A stretch of DNA of 64,000 bases from DASVXQ01 sp046727955 (GCA_046727955.1 JBKPDO010000038.1:29702-93701), one strand, 5' to 3'; positions 49,754 through 57,742 are shown, counted from the stretch's first letter. The notes: generated by a model from the letters alone, not told the origin. A program made the numbers and translations.

Positions 49754-50449
49754 TCAAGACTGGGCGTGGCGGCCGAGCACGAGCCAGATCGCGTACGCGG
49801 GCTCCGACCCCGGGTTGCTCAGCCGGTGCGGGGTGGTGGCCGGGAAGCTGATCGCGGCGCCCGCGGTCAGCTCATACGAGTCGAAGCCAACCTCGACCAC
49901 CAACAGCCCCGAGAGGACATAGCCGAATTCCTGGCCGGCGTGCCGCATGAACGCGCCCTCGCTCGAGGAGCAGCCGCCCGGGGAGTAGGTCACGTGCAGG
50001 AATTCCACGCCCGGCAGCGAGCCCTCGGTCAGCCGGCGCCATTCCACTCCGGAGTCGAGCTCCAGGACGTCGTGCTCACCAGAGCGCTGGAAGGAGAAGA
50101 AGCCCTCGGCCTCGGGGCCACGGGCCAGCGTCACGTGCGTCCGGGCGCCCTCGCCTCCGCCCTCCCGCACGCGCGGGCGGTCCTCAGGCGGCGGGACCGG
50201 AGCCCCGGCGAGCAGGCCATCCAGCGACGTGCCCAGCAGGTTGACGATGTCGAACAGCTTGCTCACGGAGGGCTGCGCCTTGCCGGTCTCGATTTGCGAC
50301 AGCGCGCTGGCGCTCATCCCGAGGCGACGCGCCATCTCGCGAAGTGACATTCCCTGCCGCAGGCGCTCGGCCCGCAGCCGGGCCCCCAGGTCCAGCGCGG
50401 GCACTCCTGTCGGCGTCGTCTCTGGCGCTCGCTGTCCCGGCGCGTCCAT
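49754..50449 (-). CDS. XRE-family regulator with C-terminal cupin sensor
   Basis: 231 residues from the ATG 6 bases after a TANNNT box. The helix-turn-helix LGARLRAERLRQGMSLREMARRLGMSASALSQIETGKAQPSVSKLF occupies residues 20-75. A single cupin domain follows (FMRHAGQEFGYVLSGLLVVEVGFDSYELTAGAAISFPATTPHRLSN), lacking a full metal triad. Such proteins (PuuR-like) sense small ligands and often repress a divergent gene; here that is the conserved hypothetical gene at 50.58 kb. Confidence 0.92.
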   Translation of the reverse strand: MDAPGQRAPETTPTGVPALDLGARLRAERLRQGMSLREMARRLGMSASALSQIETGKAQPSVSKLFDIVNLLGTSLDGLLAGAPVPPPEDRPRVREGGGEGARTHVTLARGPEAEGFFSFQRSGEHDVLELDSGVEWRRLTEGSLPGVEFLHVTYSPGGCSSSEGAFMRHAGQEFGYVLSGLLVVEVGFDSYELTAGAAISFPATTPHRLSNPGSEPAYAIWLVLGRHAQS

Positions 50450-50455
50450 CCCAGC

Positions 50456-50461
50456 ACTGTA
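50456..50461 (-). promoter_or_regulatory. -10 box (TACAGT) of the XRE-cupin gene, leaderless
   Basis: TACAGT on the minus strand ends 6 bases before the ATG; no ribosome-binding site. The divergent region also contains GGAGGGATTTCCTCC (50536-50550), an inverted repeat suitable as operator. Confidence 0.45.
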
Positions 50462-50579
50462 CAGACTCGACGGAGGCACCAGGATCGCCTTCCTCGACCA
50501 CGTTGCACGAGAGCTGGTTCTCGCTAGCATGTAGTGGAGGGATTTCCTCCGGATACATTGGATGCTTGGAGGACCGGAC

Positions 50580-51344
50580 ATGCAGCTCCAGATCGTCAAC
50601 CCACGGCCCAAGTACCAGCGCGTCAAGCTGATCGACCCGCCACCGCTCGGCTACATCCACATCTCCGCCGCGGTGGACCTCCCTCCCGGACGCATCCCGT
50701 TGCCGCCCAGGAGCTCGAAGCGGGCGGCGCTGCTCACGCGGCTCAAGGCGCTCGCCCGGCAACTGGAGACGCTCGCGACCGTGGAGAAGGCCACCGTCTA
50801 CCGCGGAATCCTCCTCCCGCCTGCCGGTGGCTACGCCAGGCAGGCGGTTCACCCCGCGCGCTACGACGTGGTGGTGCTCGTCGAGACCACGTCGCCCGAG
50901 GTCATCGAGGAGGTCCAGGCCTCGGAGCCCTACAGGCAGCTCGTCGAGGCGATGACCGCGGCCGCGACCGACGTGCACGTCATGGCCGCCCATTGCCCCA
51001 AGCGCATCGGCGACGTCGATAAGACCCGCCCGGGCCTGTTCCTGTTCAACTATTTCGTGGCCGAGGACCGCGAGGTCGCGCTCGAGCTGTGGGATTACCT
51101 CGCCGACTGGTACGCGGTAGAGACCGGCCTGAACAACTCCACTCTGCTGGAGCCCATCGACAAGGCCGACTACGTGTTCGTCAACCACGCTCGCTGGGAC
51201 TCGAGCCTGCCACGGGTCATGCTCGAGCAGTTCCTCAAGCCCACTTTCTGGACCTACGTCCTGGCCAACCTGCGGGCCAACCGGGTCGGCGCAATGCCGA
51301 GCCTCTACCGCCTCGCGCGGACGCGGACGCCGGCCGCCGGCTGA
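50580..51344 (+). CDS. Conserved hypothetical protein, dimeric alpha/beta-barrel-like
   Basis: 254 residues from ATG with GGAGG at seven bases. LKALARQLETLATVEKATVYRGIL then YDVVVLVETTSPEVIEEVQASEPYRQLVEAM has the strand-helix spacing of ferredoxin-like dimeric barrels (EthD/Dabb type). The second half (RPGLFLFNYFVAEDREVALELWDYLADWYAVETGL) repeats a similar pattern, suggesting a fused tandem barrel. Ends FLKPTFWTYVLANLRANRVG. No catalytic motif known. Divergent from and probably regulated by the XRE-cupin protein. Confidence 0.7.
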   Translation: MQLQIVNPRPKYQRVKLIDPPPLGYIHISAAVDLPPGRIPLPPRSSKRAALLTRLKALARQLETLATVEKATVYRGILLPPAGGYARQAVHPARYDVVVLVETTSPEVIEEVQASEPYRQLVEAMTAAATDVHVMAAHCPKRIGDVDKTRPGLFLFNYFVAEDREVALELWDYLADWYAVETGLNNSTLLEPIDKADYVFVNHARWDSSLPRVMLEQFLKPTFWTYVLANLRANRVGAMPSLYRLARTRTPAAG

Positions 51345-51346
51345 CC

Positions 51347-51535
51347 ATGCCCGTCCCGGTGCTTTGGGGCGCCAGCGGCCTGTTCGGCCGGCTTCCCGCG
51401 CTCGACGTCTGGCGCGACTACGCCGACGAGGTCAAGGGAGCCGCGATCCCCGACTGCGGCCACTTCCTGCCGGAGGAGCAGCCTGAGCGCGTCCTTGGCG
51501 AGCTCGCTGGTTTCCTGCCGAACCTGGCCGGTTAG
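51347..51535 (+). pseudogene. Alpha/beta hydrolase (haloacetate-dehalogenase-like), C-terminal fragment
   Basis: 62 codons starting two bases after the previous stop: MPVPVLWGASGLFGRLPAL, DVWRDYADEVKGAAIPDCGHFLPEEQPERVL. These are the last strand, acid loop and catalytic His (GHF) of dehalogenase or epoxide-hydrolase-type enzymes. The nucleophile half is missing. It ends immediately before the left 36-bp inverted repeat. Confidence 0.7.
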
Positions 51536-51571
51536 CCTCGATTCCCGGTGCGGTAATTGAGTTGAGATGCC
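51536..51571 (+). repeat. 36-bp inverted repeat, left arm
   Basis: Starts CCTCGATTCC and ends GAGTTGAGATGCC. It is the reverse complement of 53278-53313 with one mismatch. The arms enclose about 1.7 kb holding a VOC fragment, the TrmB regulator and a small gene. Confidence 0.85.
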
Positions 51572-51881
51572 GATCGGGGCGGGAGTCGAGATGGAGCCCC
51601 CACCCGCCCTCTCTGCGGTGCCGCCCGCCGACCTGCCAGAAGACTTCCGCCAGCGATCACGATTGCACGCGGTCGCCTGCTCTGCCTCACAGCGTCGGTC
51701 GAACCGTATCAGGTGCTTCAGGTGCTGGCGCCGCGCGGAGTTGCGTGAACCCTTGGGTCCAACCAGGAAGGACTCGGCCAGCCGACCGTGGCATCCCAAA
51801 CCGAAACCGTTTGTCGGGCTGGCCCAACCCGTTCACCACCCGTTCACGTCGACCAGTTCAGGCGGCACAGCCACCGACGGC
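51572..51881. other. Gap without recognisable gene
   Basis: About 310 bases just inside the left inverted-repeat arm. Open frames exist but show no homology or ribosome-binding site. Probably decayed sequence leading into the VOC fragment. Confidence 0.45.
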
Positions 51882-52121
51882 GGCGGCGACACCACGCTGC
51901 GCGCGCCGCAGGGCCTGGCGATCGAGTTCCTGCGCGTCCCCGAGCGCAAGAGCGTCAAGCATCGCCTGCACCTGGACCTGCGCACCAGCGGTTTCGCCGC
52001 CGCGGTCGACCAGGCGGTGGCGCTCGGCGCGAGCCGAGCCGACGACGTCTGCGCAGGAGCAGGAGGCCGATGGCAGGGACGCCGCGACCCCGACGGCGAC
52101 GAGTTGTGCCTCCTGCACCCC
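51882..52121 (+). pseudogene. VOC/glyoxalase-like fragment
   Basis: GLAIEFLRVPERKSVKHRLH, LDLRTSGFAAAVDQAVALGA and PDGDELCLLHP correspond to the second half of the Glyoxalase_6 type (FxrVPExKxxKnRvHLDL). The N-terminal half is absent, and the DPDG segment is slightly shortened. It lies inside the inverted-repeat-bounded segment. Confidence 0.6.
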
Positions 52122-52177
52122 GTCCCTGAACCAGGCTTTGGGGTTGCGACCTGTGGCTGGACGGCTTGGCGTCCACC

Positions 52178-52888
52178 TCAGGCGAGGTCGCGCAGGTGCT
52201 CGGCGGCGAGCAGGGCCACGGCGGGGTGATGGGTCCACATGCCCTCTGGCCGGGCCAGGCCGAGGTCGGCCAGCACGGTCTCCTCGCCGTCGCCGAGCAC
52301 CACGGCCAGGCGGTCGTCGCCCTGCCCGCGGTCGGGGCGCCGGCGCACCCGCACGCGCTCGCCCTGCGGCAGGTCCAGGGCGGCAGTGTCGCCGGCGACC
52401 AGATCGATGGCGACGCCGCGCTCGGCGGCGGCGCGCAGCGCCGGCGTCAGCTCGGCAAGCTCGCCGCTTGGGATGGCGGCGGCCAGCCGCTCGCGCGTGC
52501 GGTCGATCGCCCGCCGCATGGAGTCGACCACGTGGCCCCCCCCGGACAGGCTCCAGGTCAGCTTGGTGTCCTGCTCGTGGCCGAGCTGGGCGAGGCCCTG
52601 CTCGACCGCGGTCAGGTTGGACTGCATGCGCTCGCGCAGCGTGGCGGTCAGGTCCCGGTAGGGGACCGGCGCCCAGAGGGTGGGGTCGGAGCGCTGCACG
52701 AGCACCGCCCCCTTCTGGAGCAGCCGCTCGAGGGTCTCGTAGACCTTGGAGGTCGGGATGGCGGCGGTCTTGGCGACCTCGTGCCCGTTGGCCGGTGAGC
52801 GCTGGAGCAGGGCGCAGTAGGCACGGGCCTCGTACTGGGAGAAGCCGAGGGGCTGGAGCCGCTGGACGAGCTCGTCGATGCCGGCCAC
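52178..52888 (-). CDS. TrmB-family transcriptional regulator
   Basis: 236 residues from GTG behind GGGAGG. N-terminal winged helix LQPLGFSQYEARAYCALLQR, GHEVAKTAAIPTSKVYETLERL; a short coiled coil; then a PLD-like ligand domain (LTWSLSGGGHVVDSMRRAI, ERGVAIDLVAGDTA). TrmB regulators respond to sugars or metabolites and may activate or repress. Two copies of a near-perfect palindrome upstream fit autoregulation and control of the divergent small gene. Confidence 0.9.
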   Translation of the reverse strand: MAGIDELVQRLQPLGFSQYEARAYCALLQRSPANGHEVAKTAAIPTSKVYETLERLLQKGAVLVQRSDPTLWAPVPYRDLTATLRERMQSNLTAVEQGLAQLGHEQDTKLTWSLSGGGHVVDSMRRAIDRTRERLAAAIPSGELAELTPALRAAAERGVAIDLVAGDTAALDLPQGERVRVRRRPDRGQGDDRLAVVLGDGEETVLADLGLARPEGMWTHHPAVALLAAEHLRDLA

Positions 52889-52901
52889 GCGACCGCCTCC
52901 C

Positions 52902-52957
52902 TTGACTGCACTACCGCGGTAGTGTCATAGTGTCTCGCGAACTACTACCGCAGTAGT
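52902..52957 (+). promoter_or_regulatory. Divergent promoter with two TrmB-type operators
   Basis: ACTACCGCGGTAGT (52910-52923, perfect palindrome) and ACTACCGCAGTAGT (52944-52957, one mismatch) are spaced 34 bp centre to centre. On the plus strand TTGACT (52902-52907), 18 bases, CATAGT (52926-52931) form a promoter whose spacer is filled by the first operator; the second lies just downstream. Confidence 0.75.
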
Positions 52958-52980
52958 ATAGCAAAGAGGAGCTGAGGCAA

Positions 52981-53178
52981 ATGTCCGATCCCATCGCCGG
53001 CTGGCTGGTGGTGCGGAACACCGGCGCCCTGGCGCGCTCCGCCCTCCCCGACGCCCCGGTCATCGACGAGCCCGAGCGCGTCAAGCCCAGGCGCGGGCGC
53101 CGCCGCGCCGCCCTCTCCCTGCGCCGGCTCGCCGACCGCCTCGACCCAGCACCAAGGACTGCTGCCAGCGCCATGTAG
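52981..53178 (+). CDS. Small basic protein under TrmB control
   Basis: 65 residues from ATG with GAGGAG eight bases upstream. MSDPIAGWLVVRNTGALARS then a linker and a very basic Arg-rich C-terminal half (PRRGRRRAALSLRRLADRL). No homology recognised. The strong promoter/operator arrangement and good ribosome-binding site argue it is real. Its charge suggests nucleic-acid or membrane binding. Confidence 0.6.
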   Translation: MSDPIAGWLVVRNTGALARSALPDAPVIDEPERVKPRRGRRRAALSLRRLADRLDPAPRTAASAM

Positions 53179-53277
53179 CAACGTGGCAGGTCCGCCGCCC
53201 CGTCCAGCTCCGGCCGGTCGGGGCGGTGTCGCGTCTGGGAGGCGTGGGGACAGGCGTGGGGACAGGCGTGGCGGTCG

Positions 53278-53313
53278 GGCATCTCAACTCAATTACCGCA
53301 CCAGGAATCGAGG
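53278..53313 (-). repeat. 36-bp inverted repeat, right arm
   Basis: Mate of the arm at 51536. It overlaps the 3' end of a methyltransferase fragment, so that gene was the sequence context on this side. A GGCGTGGGGACAG duplication lies just inside the arm. Confidence 0.85.
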
Positions 53314-53566
53314 TTAGCGATTCTCGGTCTCGCGCTGATGCAGAGCAGCGATGGTGAGCTTCCGGCCGTGACCGTGGTCTCGAATCCGTGCTTGGCCAGG
53401 GCAGCGGTCACTGCCTCCGTGACCCGGCCCGCCTGCTCCTGGCCCGGTGTCTCATAGATCAGGCGCAGCACACCACCCGGACGCAACAGATCCTTTATGA
53501 GCAGCAGTTCCGCGTCAGCCGGCCGCACCCAGAACAGGTTCACGTTGATCGCGAAAACCTGGAGCG
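53289..53566 (-). pseudogene. Class I SAM-dependent methyltransferase, C-terminal fragment
   Basis: The reading FAINVNLFWVRPADAELLLI, KDLLRPGGVLRLIYETPG, EAVTAALAKHGFETTVTAGS and LLCISARP is the second half of a Rossmann methyltransferase (after the SAM-binding motifs). It is cut on its 5' side exactly where MITE copy B begins, and its stop overlaps the right inverted-repeat arm. Confidence 0.7.
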
Positions 53567-53625
53567 CCGGTCAAGTAGCCGGTTTTGAGGTGATTGGGTG
53601 GCCGCCGGGGGCGGCGCGCAGGGCC
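53562..53625. mobile_element. MITE-like element, partial copy B
   Basis: 64 bp beginning GAGCGCCGGTCAAGTAG and continuing GGTGATTGGGTGGCC, about 90% identical to the left half of copy A at 32.3 kb. No matching right terminal repeat was found within 200 bp, so it is truncated. It interrupts a methyltransferase gene, which supports past mobility. Confidence 0.65.
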
Positions 53626-53711
53626 AGGACCGCTCATACAGGGCCTGGCCCCCCGCCGGGGAATGGCCGATCATGAGAAGGCCCGACTGCCCTTCTGAGG
53701 AGGGCCGACCG

Positions 53712-54041
53712 ATGCCGCCTGCCCGCCCAGTTCGGGGCCGCATCGCCTTGGGGGTTGTCACCGCCTTCGTGGTGCTGCTGGCCCTCTCCGGCATGGCGCT
53801 GGTGGTGAGCGCCGGCGACGCCACGGGTCGGGCCTTTGGCGCGGTCGAGCTGGCAATGGGCCTGCTGATCCTGAGTCTCCTGGTCCCGATGTGGCGCGGG
53901 CCGCGGCCACCCGGGCCCGGGAGCGGACTGCGGCCACCCGGGCCCACGCCCGGGCCACCCGCGGGGCCACCCACGCCCGGGCCACCCCCCGGGCCGCCCG
54001 CGGACCCCACGCCCGGGCCACCCGCCGGGCCATCCGCCTGA
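53712..54041 (+). CDS. Small membrane protein with Pro/Gly-rich tail
   Basis: 109 residues, ATG behind GAGGAGG. Two TM helices (LGVVTAFVVLLALSGMALVV and AVELAMGLLILSLLVPMW) with a short Gly/Asp loop, then a proline-rich tail of repeated PGPPAGPPTPG produced by GC-rich repeats. No family recognised. Convergent with the next small membrane gene, four bases apart. Confidence 0.55.
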   Translation: MPPARPVRGRIALGVVTAFVVLLALSGMALVVSAGDATGRAFGAVELAMGLLILSLLVPMWRGPRPPGPGSGLRPPGPTPGPPAGPPTPGPPPGPPADPTPGPPAGPSA

Positions 54042-54045
54042 GAGC

Positions 54046-54309
54046 TCACCGGATCCCGAACCTGGCCCGAACCTGGGGCCGTACCAGCAGGAGCACCAGC
54101 CCGACGTCGATCAGCAACCCCAGGATCCCGCGCAGCAGCGTGGCGTCGAGGACCAGCATGACCAGCGCAAGTGGCCACGCCCAGCGCTGCCACCGCAGCA
54201 GGCCGATGCCAGTCCCGACCGTCCCGGCTACCAAGAGCAACGGCAGGACGACGGCGCCAAGCGAAAGCGCGTGCACCACGGCCAAGACGGCGACCACAAC
54301 AAAGCCCAC
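54046..54309 (-). CDS. Small hydrophobic membrane protein (DUF2127-like)
   Basis: 87 residues from a GTG; the frame stays open a further 15 codons upstream (IIAAIVFFIKAVG) without a standard start. Three TM helices with WQRWAWPLALVMLVLDATLL in the middle, typical of small actinobacterial integral membrane proteins with a Trp-Trp motif. Function unknown. Confidence 0.6.
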   Translation of the reverse strand: MGFVVVAVLAVVHALSLGAVVLPLLLVAGTVGTGIGLLRWQRWAWPLALVMLVLDATLLRGILGLLIDVGLVLLLVRPQVRARFGIR

Positions 54310-54414
54310 CGCCTTGATAAAGAAGACGATGGCCGCGATGATGACTGACCGCTCAGGGTCTATGGCGCCCTTCCCCTGTCAAACGATGAGCCTGGGCTGC
54401 GTTACGGCACGGCG

Positions 54415-55440
54415 TTACGGCACGAGGATGCCGCGGCCTTGGAGGCGGCCGCCGTCCAGATCGTCCATGGAGTCGTTGACCGCGTCCAGCGGATAGGTCT
54501 GAGTGTGCAGCTTGACCTTGCCCTGGGCCGCCAGGGTCATCAGCTCGGCCAGGTCGTTGTAGGTGCCGACCAGGTTGCCGATGACGTTGCGCTCGGTGGA
54601 GATGATGTCGATCGTCGGCACCTCCACAGTGCCGCCGTAGCCGATCACGAAGTGCGAGCCGGCCCGCCTGGTCATCTGCCAGGCGTGCGCCTCGGCGCCC
54701 CGCTCCCCCACGAAGTCGATGACGACCTCGGCGCCCTGACCGTCGGTGAGCTCTTTGACCTGCTCGACCTGGTCGCCGGTCGCCTGCACGACGTGGTCGG
54801 CGCCCATGCCCTGGGCCAGCTCGAGCGCCGGCTCGGAGCGGTCGACCACGATGATCTCGGCCGGGGTGAGCGCCTTCAGCGACTGGATGCCGATGTGGCC
54901 GAGCCCGCCGGCGCCGATCACCACCGCCTTCGTCCCTGGGTACAGCAGCGGGGCCGCCTTCTTGACCGCGTGGTAGGCGGTCAGGCCGGCGTCGGCCAGG
55001 GCGGCCACGTCCGCGGGCTGCAGCGCCGGGTCGATCTTGACGACCGCGCGGGCGCCGGTCTTCAGGAAGTCGGCCATGCCGCCGTCGACGGTGAGCCCCG
55101 GGAAGCTCGAGCTCACGCAGTGCATGTCCTGGCCGGCGCGGCAGGCGCGGCACAGCCCACAGGTGGCCTGCGGGTGCAGGATGACGGTGTCGCCCGGCAC
55201 GACATGGGTGACGCCGGCGCCGACCTCGTGGACCCAACCCGCGTTTTCGTGCCCGAGGGTGAACGGCAGCGGCGTGCCGGTCAGCTCGGCCCACTGCCCC
55301 TCGACCAGGTGCAGGTCGGTGCGGCACAGCCCGGCCCCGCCGATGCGCACGATCACGTCGAGCGGGCCGGTGATCTGCGGGTCGGGGACCTGCTCGACGA
55401 CGGGCCGTTGCTCGTACTTTTGCAGTCGGACCGCCTTCAT
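54415..55440 (-). CDS. Zinc-dependent alcohol dehydrogenase (MDR family)
   Basis: 341 residues from ATG behind GGAAGGAGG. Catalytic zinc ligands lie in GLCRTDLHLVEG and LGHENAGWV. Structural zinc is held by CGLCRACRAGQDMHC. The Rossmann motif is VVIGAGGLGHIG, and the NAD-selecting Asp is in IIVVDRSEP. It closely follows the pattern of the thermostable tetrameric ADHs (NAD-dependent oxidation of primary or secondary alcohols). A LacI-type fragment lies just upstream, perhaps its former regulator. Confidence 0.94.
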   Translation of the reverse strand: MKAVRLQKYEQRPVVEQVPDPQITGPLDVIVRIGGAGLCRTDLHLVEGQWAELTGTPLPFTLGHENAGWVHEVGAGVTHVVPGDTVILHPQATCGLCRACRAGQDMHCVSSSFPGLTVDGGMADFLKTGARAVVKIDPALQPADVAALADAGLTAYHAVKKAAPLLYPGTKAVVIGAGGLGHIGIQSLKALTPAEIIVVDRSEPALELAQGMGADHVVQATGDQVEQVKELTDGQGAEVVIDFVGERGAEAHAWQMTRRAGSHFVIGYGGTVEVPTIDIISTERNVIGNLVGTYNDLAELMTLAAQGKVKLHTQTYPLDAVNDSMDDLDGGRLQGRGILVP

Positions 55441-55589
55441 GGCTGCTCGCCTCCTTCCGCCCCCGAGGTCACGGCCGGCGGGGGCGCCGGGGTCGGGGTG
55501 AAACGGGACCCGGGGAGGCCCCAGGTGCGGAAGAACTCCCCGGTCTTGCGACACAACTCCACGTTGAGGGCGCTCGCCGTGTGGATGAT

Positions 55590-55918
55590 CGCGTTGGCCC
55601 GCCGCCGCGCCGCGACCACGCTGCCGCGCGTCGCGGGGCCACCGTCAGGCCCCGCGAGCAGCGGCGCGGCCGGCCCCGTGTCCTGACCGGCGCGCTGGCG
55701 CCGGTCGAGGTGCTGCAGGACCGCCTCGCGTGCCGCCAGCGACAGGAAGGTGATCCGCGCGCGGGGAGGTCGCGGCTGAGCGCTGTGAGGGGAGGGTGCA
55801 CGAGCTGGCAGAGCGAGGAGCCGTCCCACGCGACGAGCGAGACGTCGCCGGGCACCGACAGCCCCATCTCCTGCGCCACCGCCACCCCGGCCACCGCCAC
55901 CCCGGCCACCGCCATCAC
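55590..55918 (-). pseudogene. LacI-family regulator, ligand-domain fragment
   Basis: AVAGVAVAQEMGLSVPGDVS, LVAWDGSSLCQLVHPPLTAL is the LacI C-terminal signature (lGxxVPgDvSlVawDds). The reading then shifts frame (SLAAREAVLQHLDRR) and ends near a degenerate ATRGSVV, the usual terminal strand. The DNA-binding domain is missing. Confidence 0.6.
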
Positions 55919-56014
55919 GCGGAGCGCTCCCGCTGATACGCACCCGCGGTGCGTTTACAGTCCGGCTCCATCGGCTTATCCGGTTCAGTAACTTGGGCGC
56001 CGGGAAACTTCCTC

Positions 56015-56044
56015 TTGAGGTGAGAGTGATCACTCTCTATCATT
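56015..56044 (+). promoter_or_regulatory. Promoter and palindromic operator of the type III PKS operon
   Basis: TTGAGG (56015-56020), 18-base spacer, TATCAT (56039-56044). The spacer is almost wholly the perfect 16-bp palindrome GAGAGTGATCACTCTC (56022-56037), and a further half-site CATTCTCTC follows the -10. This is a textbook repressor site, but no matching intact regulator gene is adjacent. The leader to the first gene is about 70 bases. Confidence 0.7.
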
Positions 56045-56122
56045 CTCTCGAGTCCGCCTCGCCGCCGTTCAAGAGGCCGGCCAAGAGGCCGGCGCGGAGC
56101 GCGAAGACCAAGGGAGGCCCCG

Positions 56123-56293
56123 ATGATCGCTCCGCCGCCGGCCGTCGCGCCGTCACCACCGCCGTGCTGGTGCGGTCAGCCCGGCCAGAGCCACACCTCC
56201 GACCACACCCCACCCGCCGACCACACCCCACCCGCCGACCACGACTACGCCCCCGCGCAAGGGGTCGAGTCGGAAGCCTACGACGCCTGGTGA
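56123..56293 (+). CDS. 56-residue Cys/His/Pro-rich small protein, first gene of the PKS operon
   Basis: ATG with AGGGAGG at proper spacing. MIAPPPAVAPSPPPCWCGQP, then two DHTPPA repeats (18-bp duplication) and an acidic end with YDAW. A CWC pair and four His could bind metal. No homology recognised. The three ORFs here all have the same kind of GGGAGG leader, so it is probably a genuine gene and may be a peptide partner of the synthase. Confidence 0.5.
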   Translation: MIAPPPAVAPSPPPCWCGQPGQSHTSDHTPPADHTPPADHDYAPAQGVESEAYDAW

Positions 56294-56330
56294 GCCGGGT
56301 CCTCACCACCCTTATCAAGGGAGGTTCCCG

Positions 56331-56660
56331 ATGCTCACCCATGCCCCCTTCGAGGCTGCCGACGAACCCGGCGACCAGCAGGGCGAGATCCTAGTGCTCC
56401 CCCTGCAGTTCGTCGTCGCCCCCGACCACGGCCGCTTCCACCCCACCACCCCCACGCACCCAGGCAACACCCGCCTGGACGTCGGCGCGCTCGTCGGCGA
56501 GGTCCGCAACCACACCACCACGCTCAAGGTCCGCAGCCCCTTCCGCGGCCGCGTCGACCTGTGGCTGGTTACCGACGGGCAGATCGTCACCCCCGGCCAG
56601 CCACTGTGCAGCCTCCACCCCACCACCCCCACGCCGAGCCCCAGGACCCAGGGAGGCTGA
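56331..56660 (+). CDS. Biotinyl/lipoyl-domain-like protein
   Basis: 109 residues behind AAGGGAGG. The C-terminal half (LDVGALVGEVRNHTTTLKVR, SPFRGRVDLWLVTDGQIVTPGQPLCSLHP) has the flattened beta-barrel pattern of biotinyl/lipoyl attachment domains: paired strands and the GQxVxPGQPLxxL end. The modified lysine would be at TTLKVRSPF; the usual MKM/DKA is replaced by LKV, so modification is uncertain. The N-terminal half is unrecognised. It lies five bases before the type III PKS. Confidence 0.65.
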   Translation: MLTHAPFEAADEPGDQQGEILVLPLQFVVAPDHGRFHPTTPTHPGNTRLDVGALVGEVRNHTTTLKVRSPFRGRVDLWLVTDGQIVTPGQPLCSLHPTTPTPSPRTQGG

Positions 56661-56665
56661 CCACG

Positions 56666-57742
56666 ATGGCCACCATCTGCCCACCCGCCCTGGCCTGGCC
56701 CGACCACCAGATCACCCAGCGCGCCATGCGCGCGGCCATCGCCCACCACTACCAAGGCCTCCCCCACCTGGACCGGGGCCTGGAGGTCATCGCCAACACC
56801 CAGGTCGACACCCGTCACATGCTGCAGCCGTTGGAGGCCACCCTCGCCGCCACCAGCTTCGGCCACCGCAACCAGCTCTACACCCACCACGCCGTCCAAC
56901 TCGCCACCCACGCCGCCAAGCAAGCACTCGCCGACACCGGCCTGGCCCCCGACGACATCGACTGCCTGGTCGTCGTCTCCTGCACCGGCTACATGCTTCC
57001 CGGCCCCGACGCCCACATCGCCACCGCCCTCGGCCTGCGCCCGGGCATCCGCCGCCTCCCCATCCAGCAGCTGGGCTGCGCCGCCGGCGCCAGCGCGCTG
57101 GCATGCGCCCACGACTACCTCCGCGCCCACCCCTACCGCTTCGCCGACGCCCGCCCCACCAACGCCCTGGTCATCGCCGTCGAGCTGTGCTCTCTCTCCT
57201 ACCAGCCCACCAAGACCTCTATCTCCGACTTCATCTCGAACGGGCTGTTCGGCGACGGCGCCGCCGCCACCGTCGTCCGGGCGGACGACCAGACCCCGGG
57301 GATCCGCCTGCTCGCCAACGCCCAGCACCTGCTGCCCGGCACGACCGCGGTCATCGCCGGGACCACCAGCGAGATCGGCTTCCATTTCGCCACCCATCCC
57401 AAGGTCAGGAGCACCGTCAGACAGGTCATCCCCATCGTGGGCGGGTTCCTCGCGCAGCGCGGCCTGCGCCCACAAGACCTCGGCTTCGTCATCTGCCACA
57501 CCGGCGGCCCCGCCGTCCTCGACGCCGTCCAGCACGGCCTGGACCTGCCCCCCGAGCTGCTCGAACCCAGCTGGCAGAGCCTGCGCCAGGTCGGCAACGT
57601 CTCGAGCGTCGTCGTCCTGGACGTCCTGCGCCGGACCTTCGACCAGCAGCGCCCTCGGCACGGCGCCCTCGGGCTCATCCTCGCCTTCGGCCCCGGCTTC
57701 ACCACCGAGATCCTCCTCGGCACCTGGCAGGAAGCCGGTTAG
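56666..57742 (+). CDS. Type III polyketide synthase (chalcone/stilbene synthase superfamily)
   Basis: 358 residues from ATG behind AGGGAGG. The catalytic triad is intact: Cys138 (QQLGCAAGAS), His278 (FVICHTGGPAVLDAV) and Asn311 (VGNVSSVVVLDVL). SCTGYMLPGPDAHIATALGL, SNGLFGDGAAATVV and LILAFGPGFTTE complete the fold. It condenses malonyl-CoA units on a starter to make alkylpyrones, resorcinols or tetrahydroxynaphthalene-like products. No methyltransferase, oxidase or P450 follows. The preceding lipoyl-like protein and micropeptide are unusual companions. Confidence 0.93.
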   Translation: MATICPPALAWPDHQITQRAMRAAIAHHYQGLPHLDRGLEVIANTQVDTRHMLQPLEATLAATSFGHRNQLYTHHAVQLATHAAKQALADTGLAPDDIDCLVVVSCTGYMLPGPDAHIATALGLRPGIRRLPIQQLGCAAGASALACAHDYLRAHPYRFADARPTNALVIAVELCSLSYQPTKTSISDFISNGLFGDGAAATVVRADDQTPGIRLLANAQHLLPGTTAVIAGTTSEIGFHFATHPKVRSTVRQVIPIVGGFLAQRGLRPQDLGFVICHTGGPAVLDAVQHGLDLPPELLEPSWQSLRQVGNVSSVVVLDVLRRTFDQQRPRHGALGLILAFGPGFTTEILLGTWQEAG

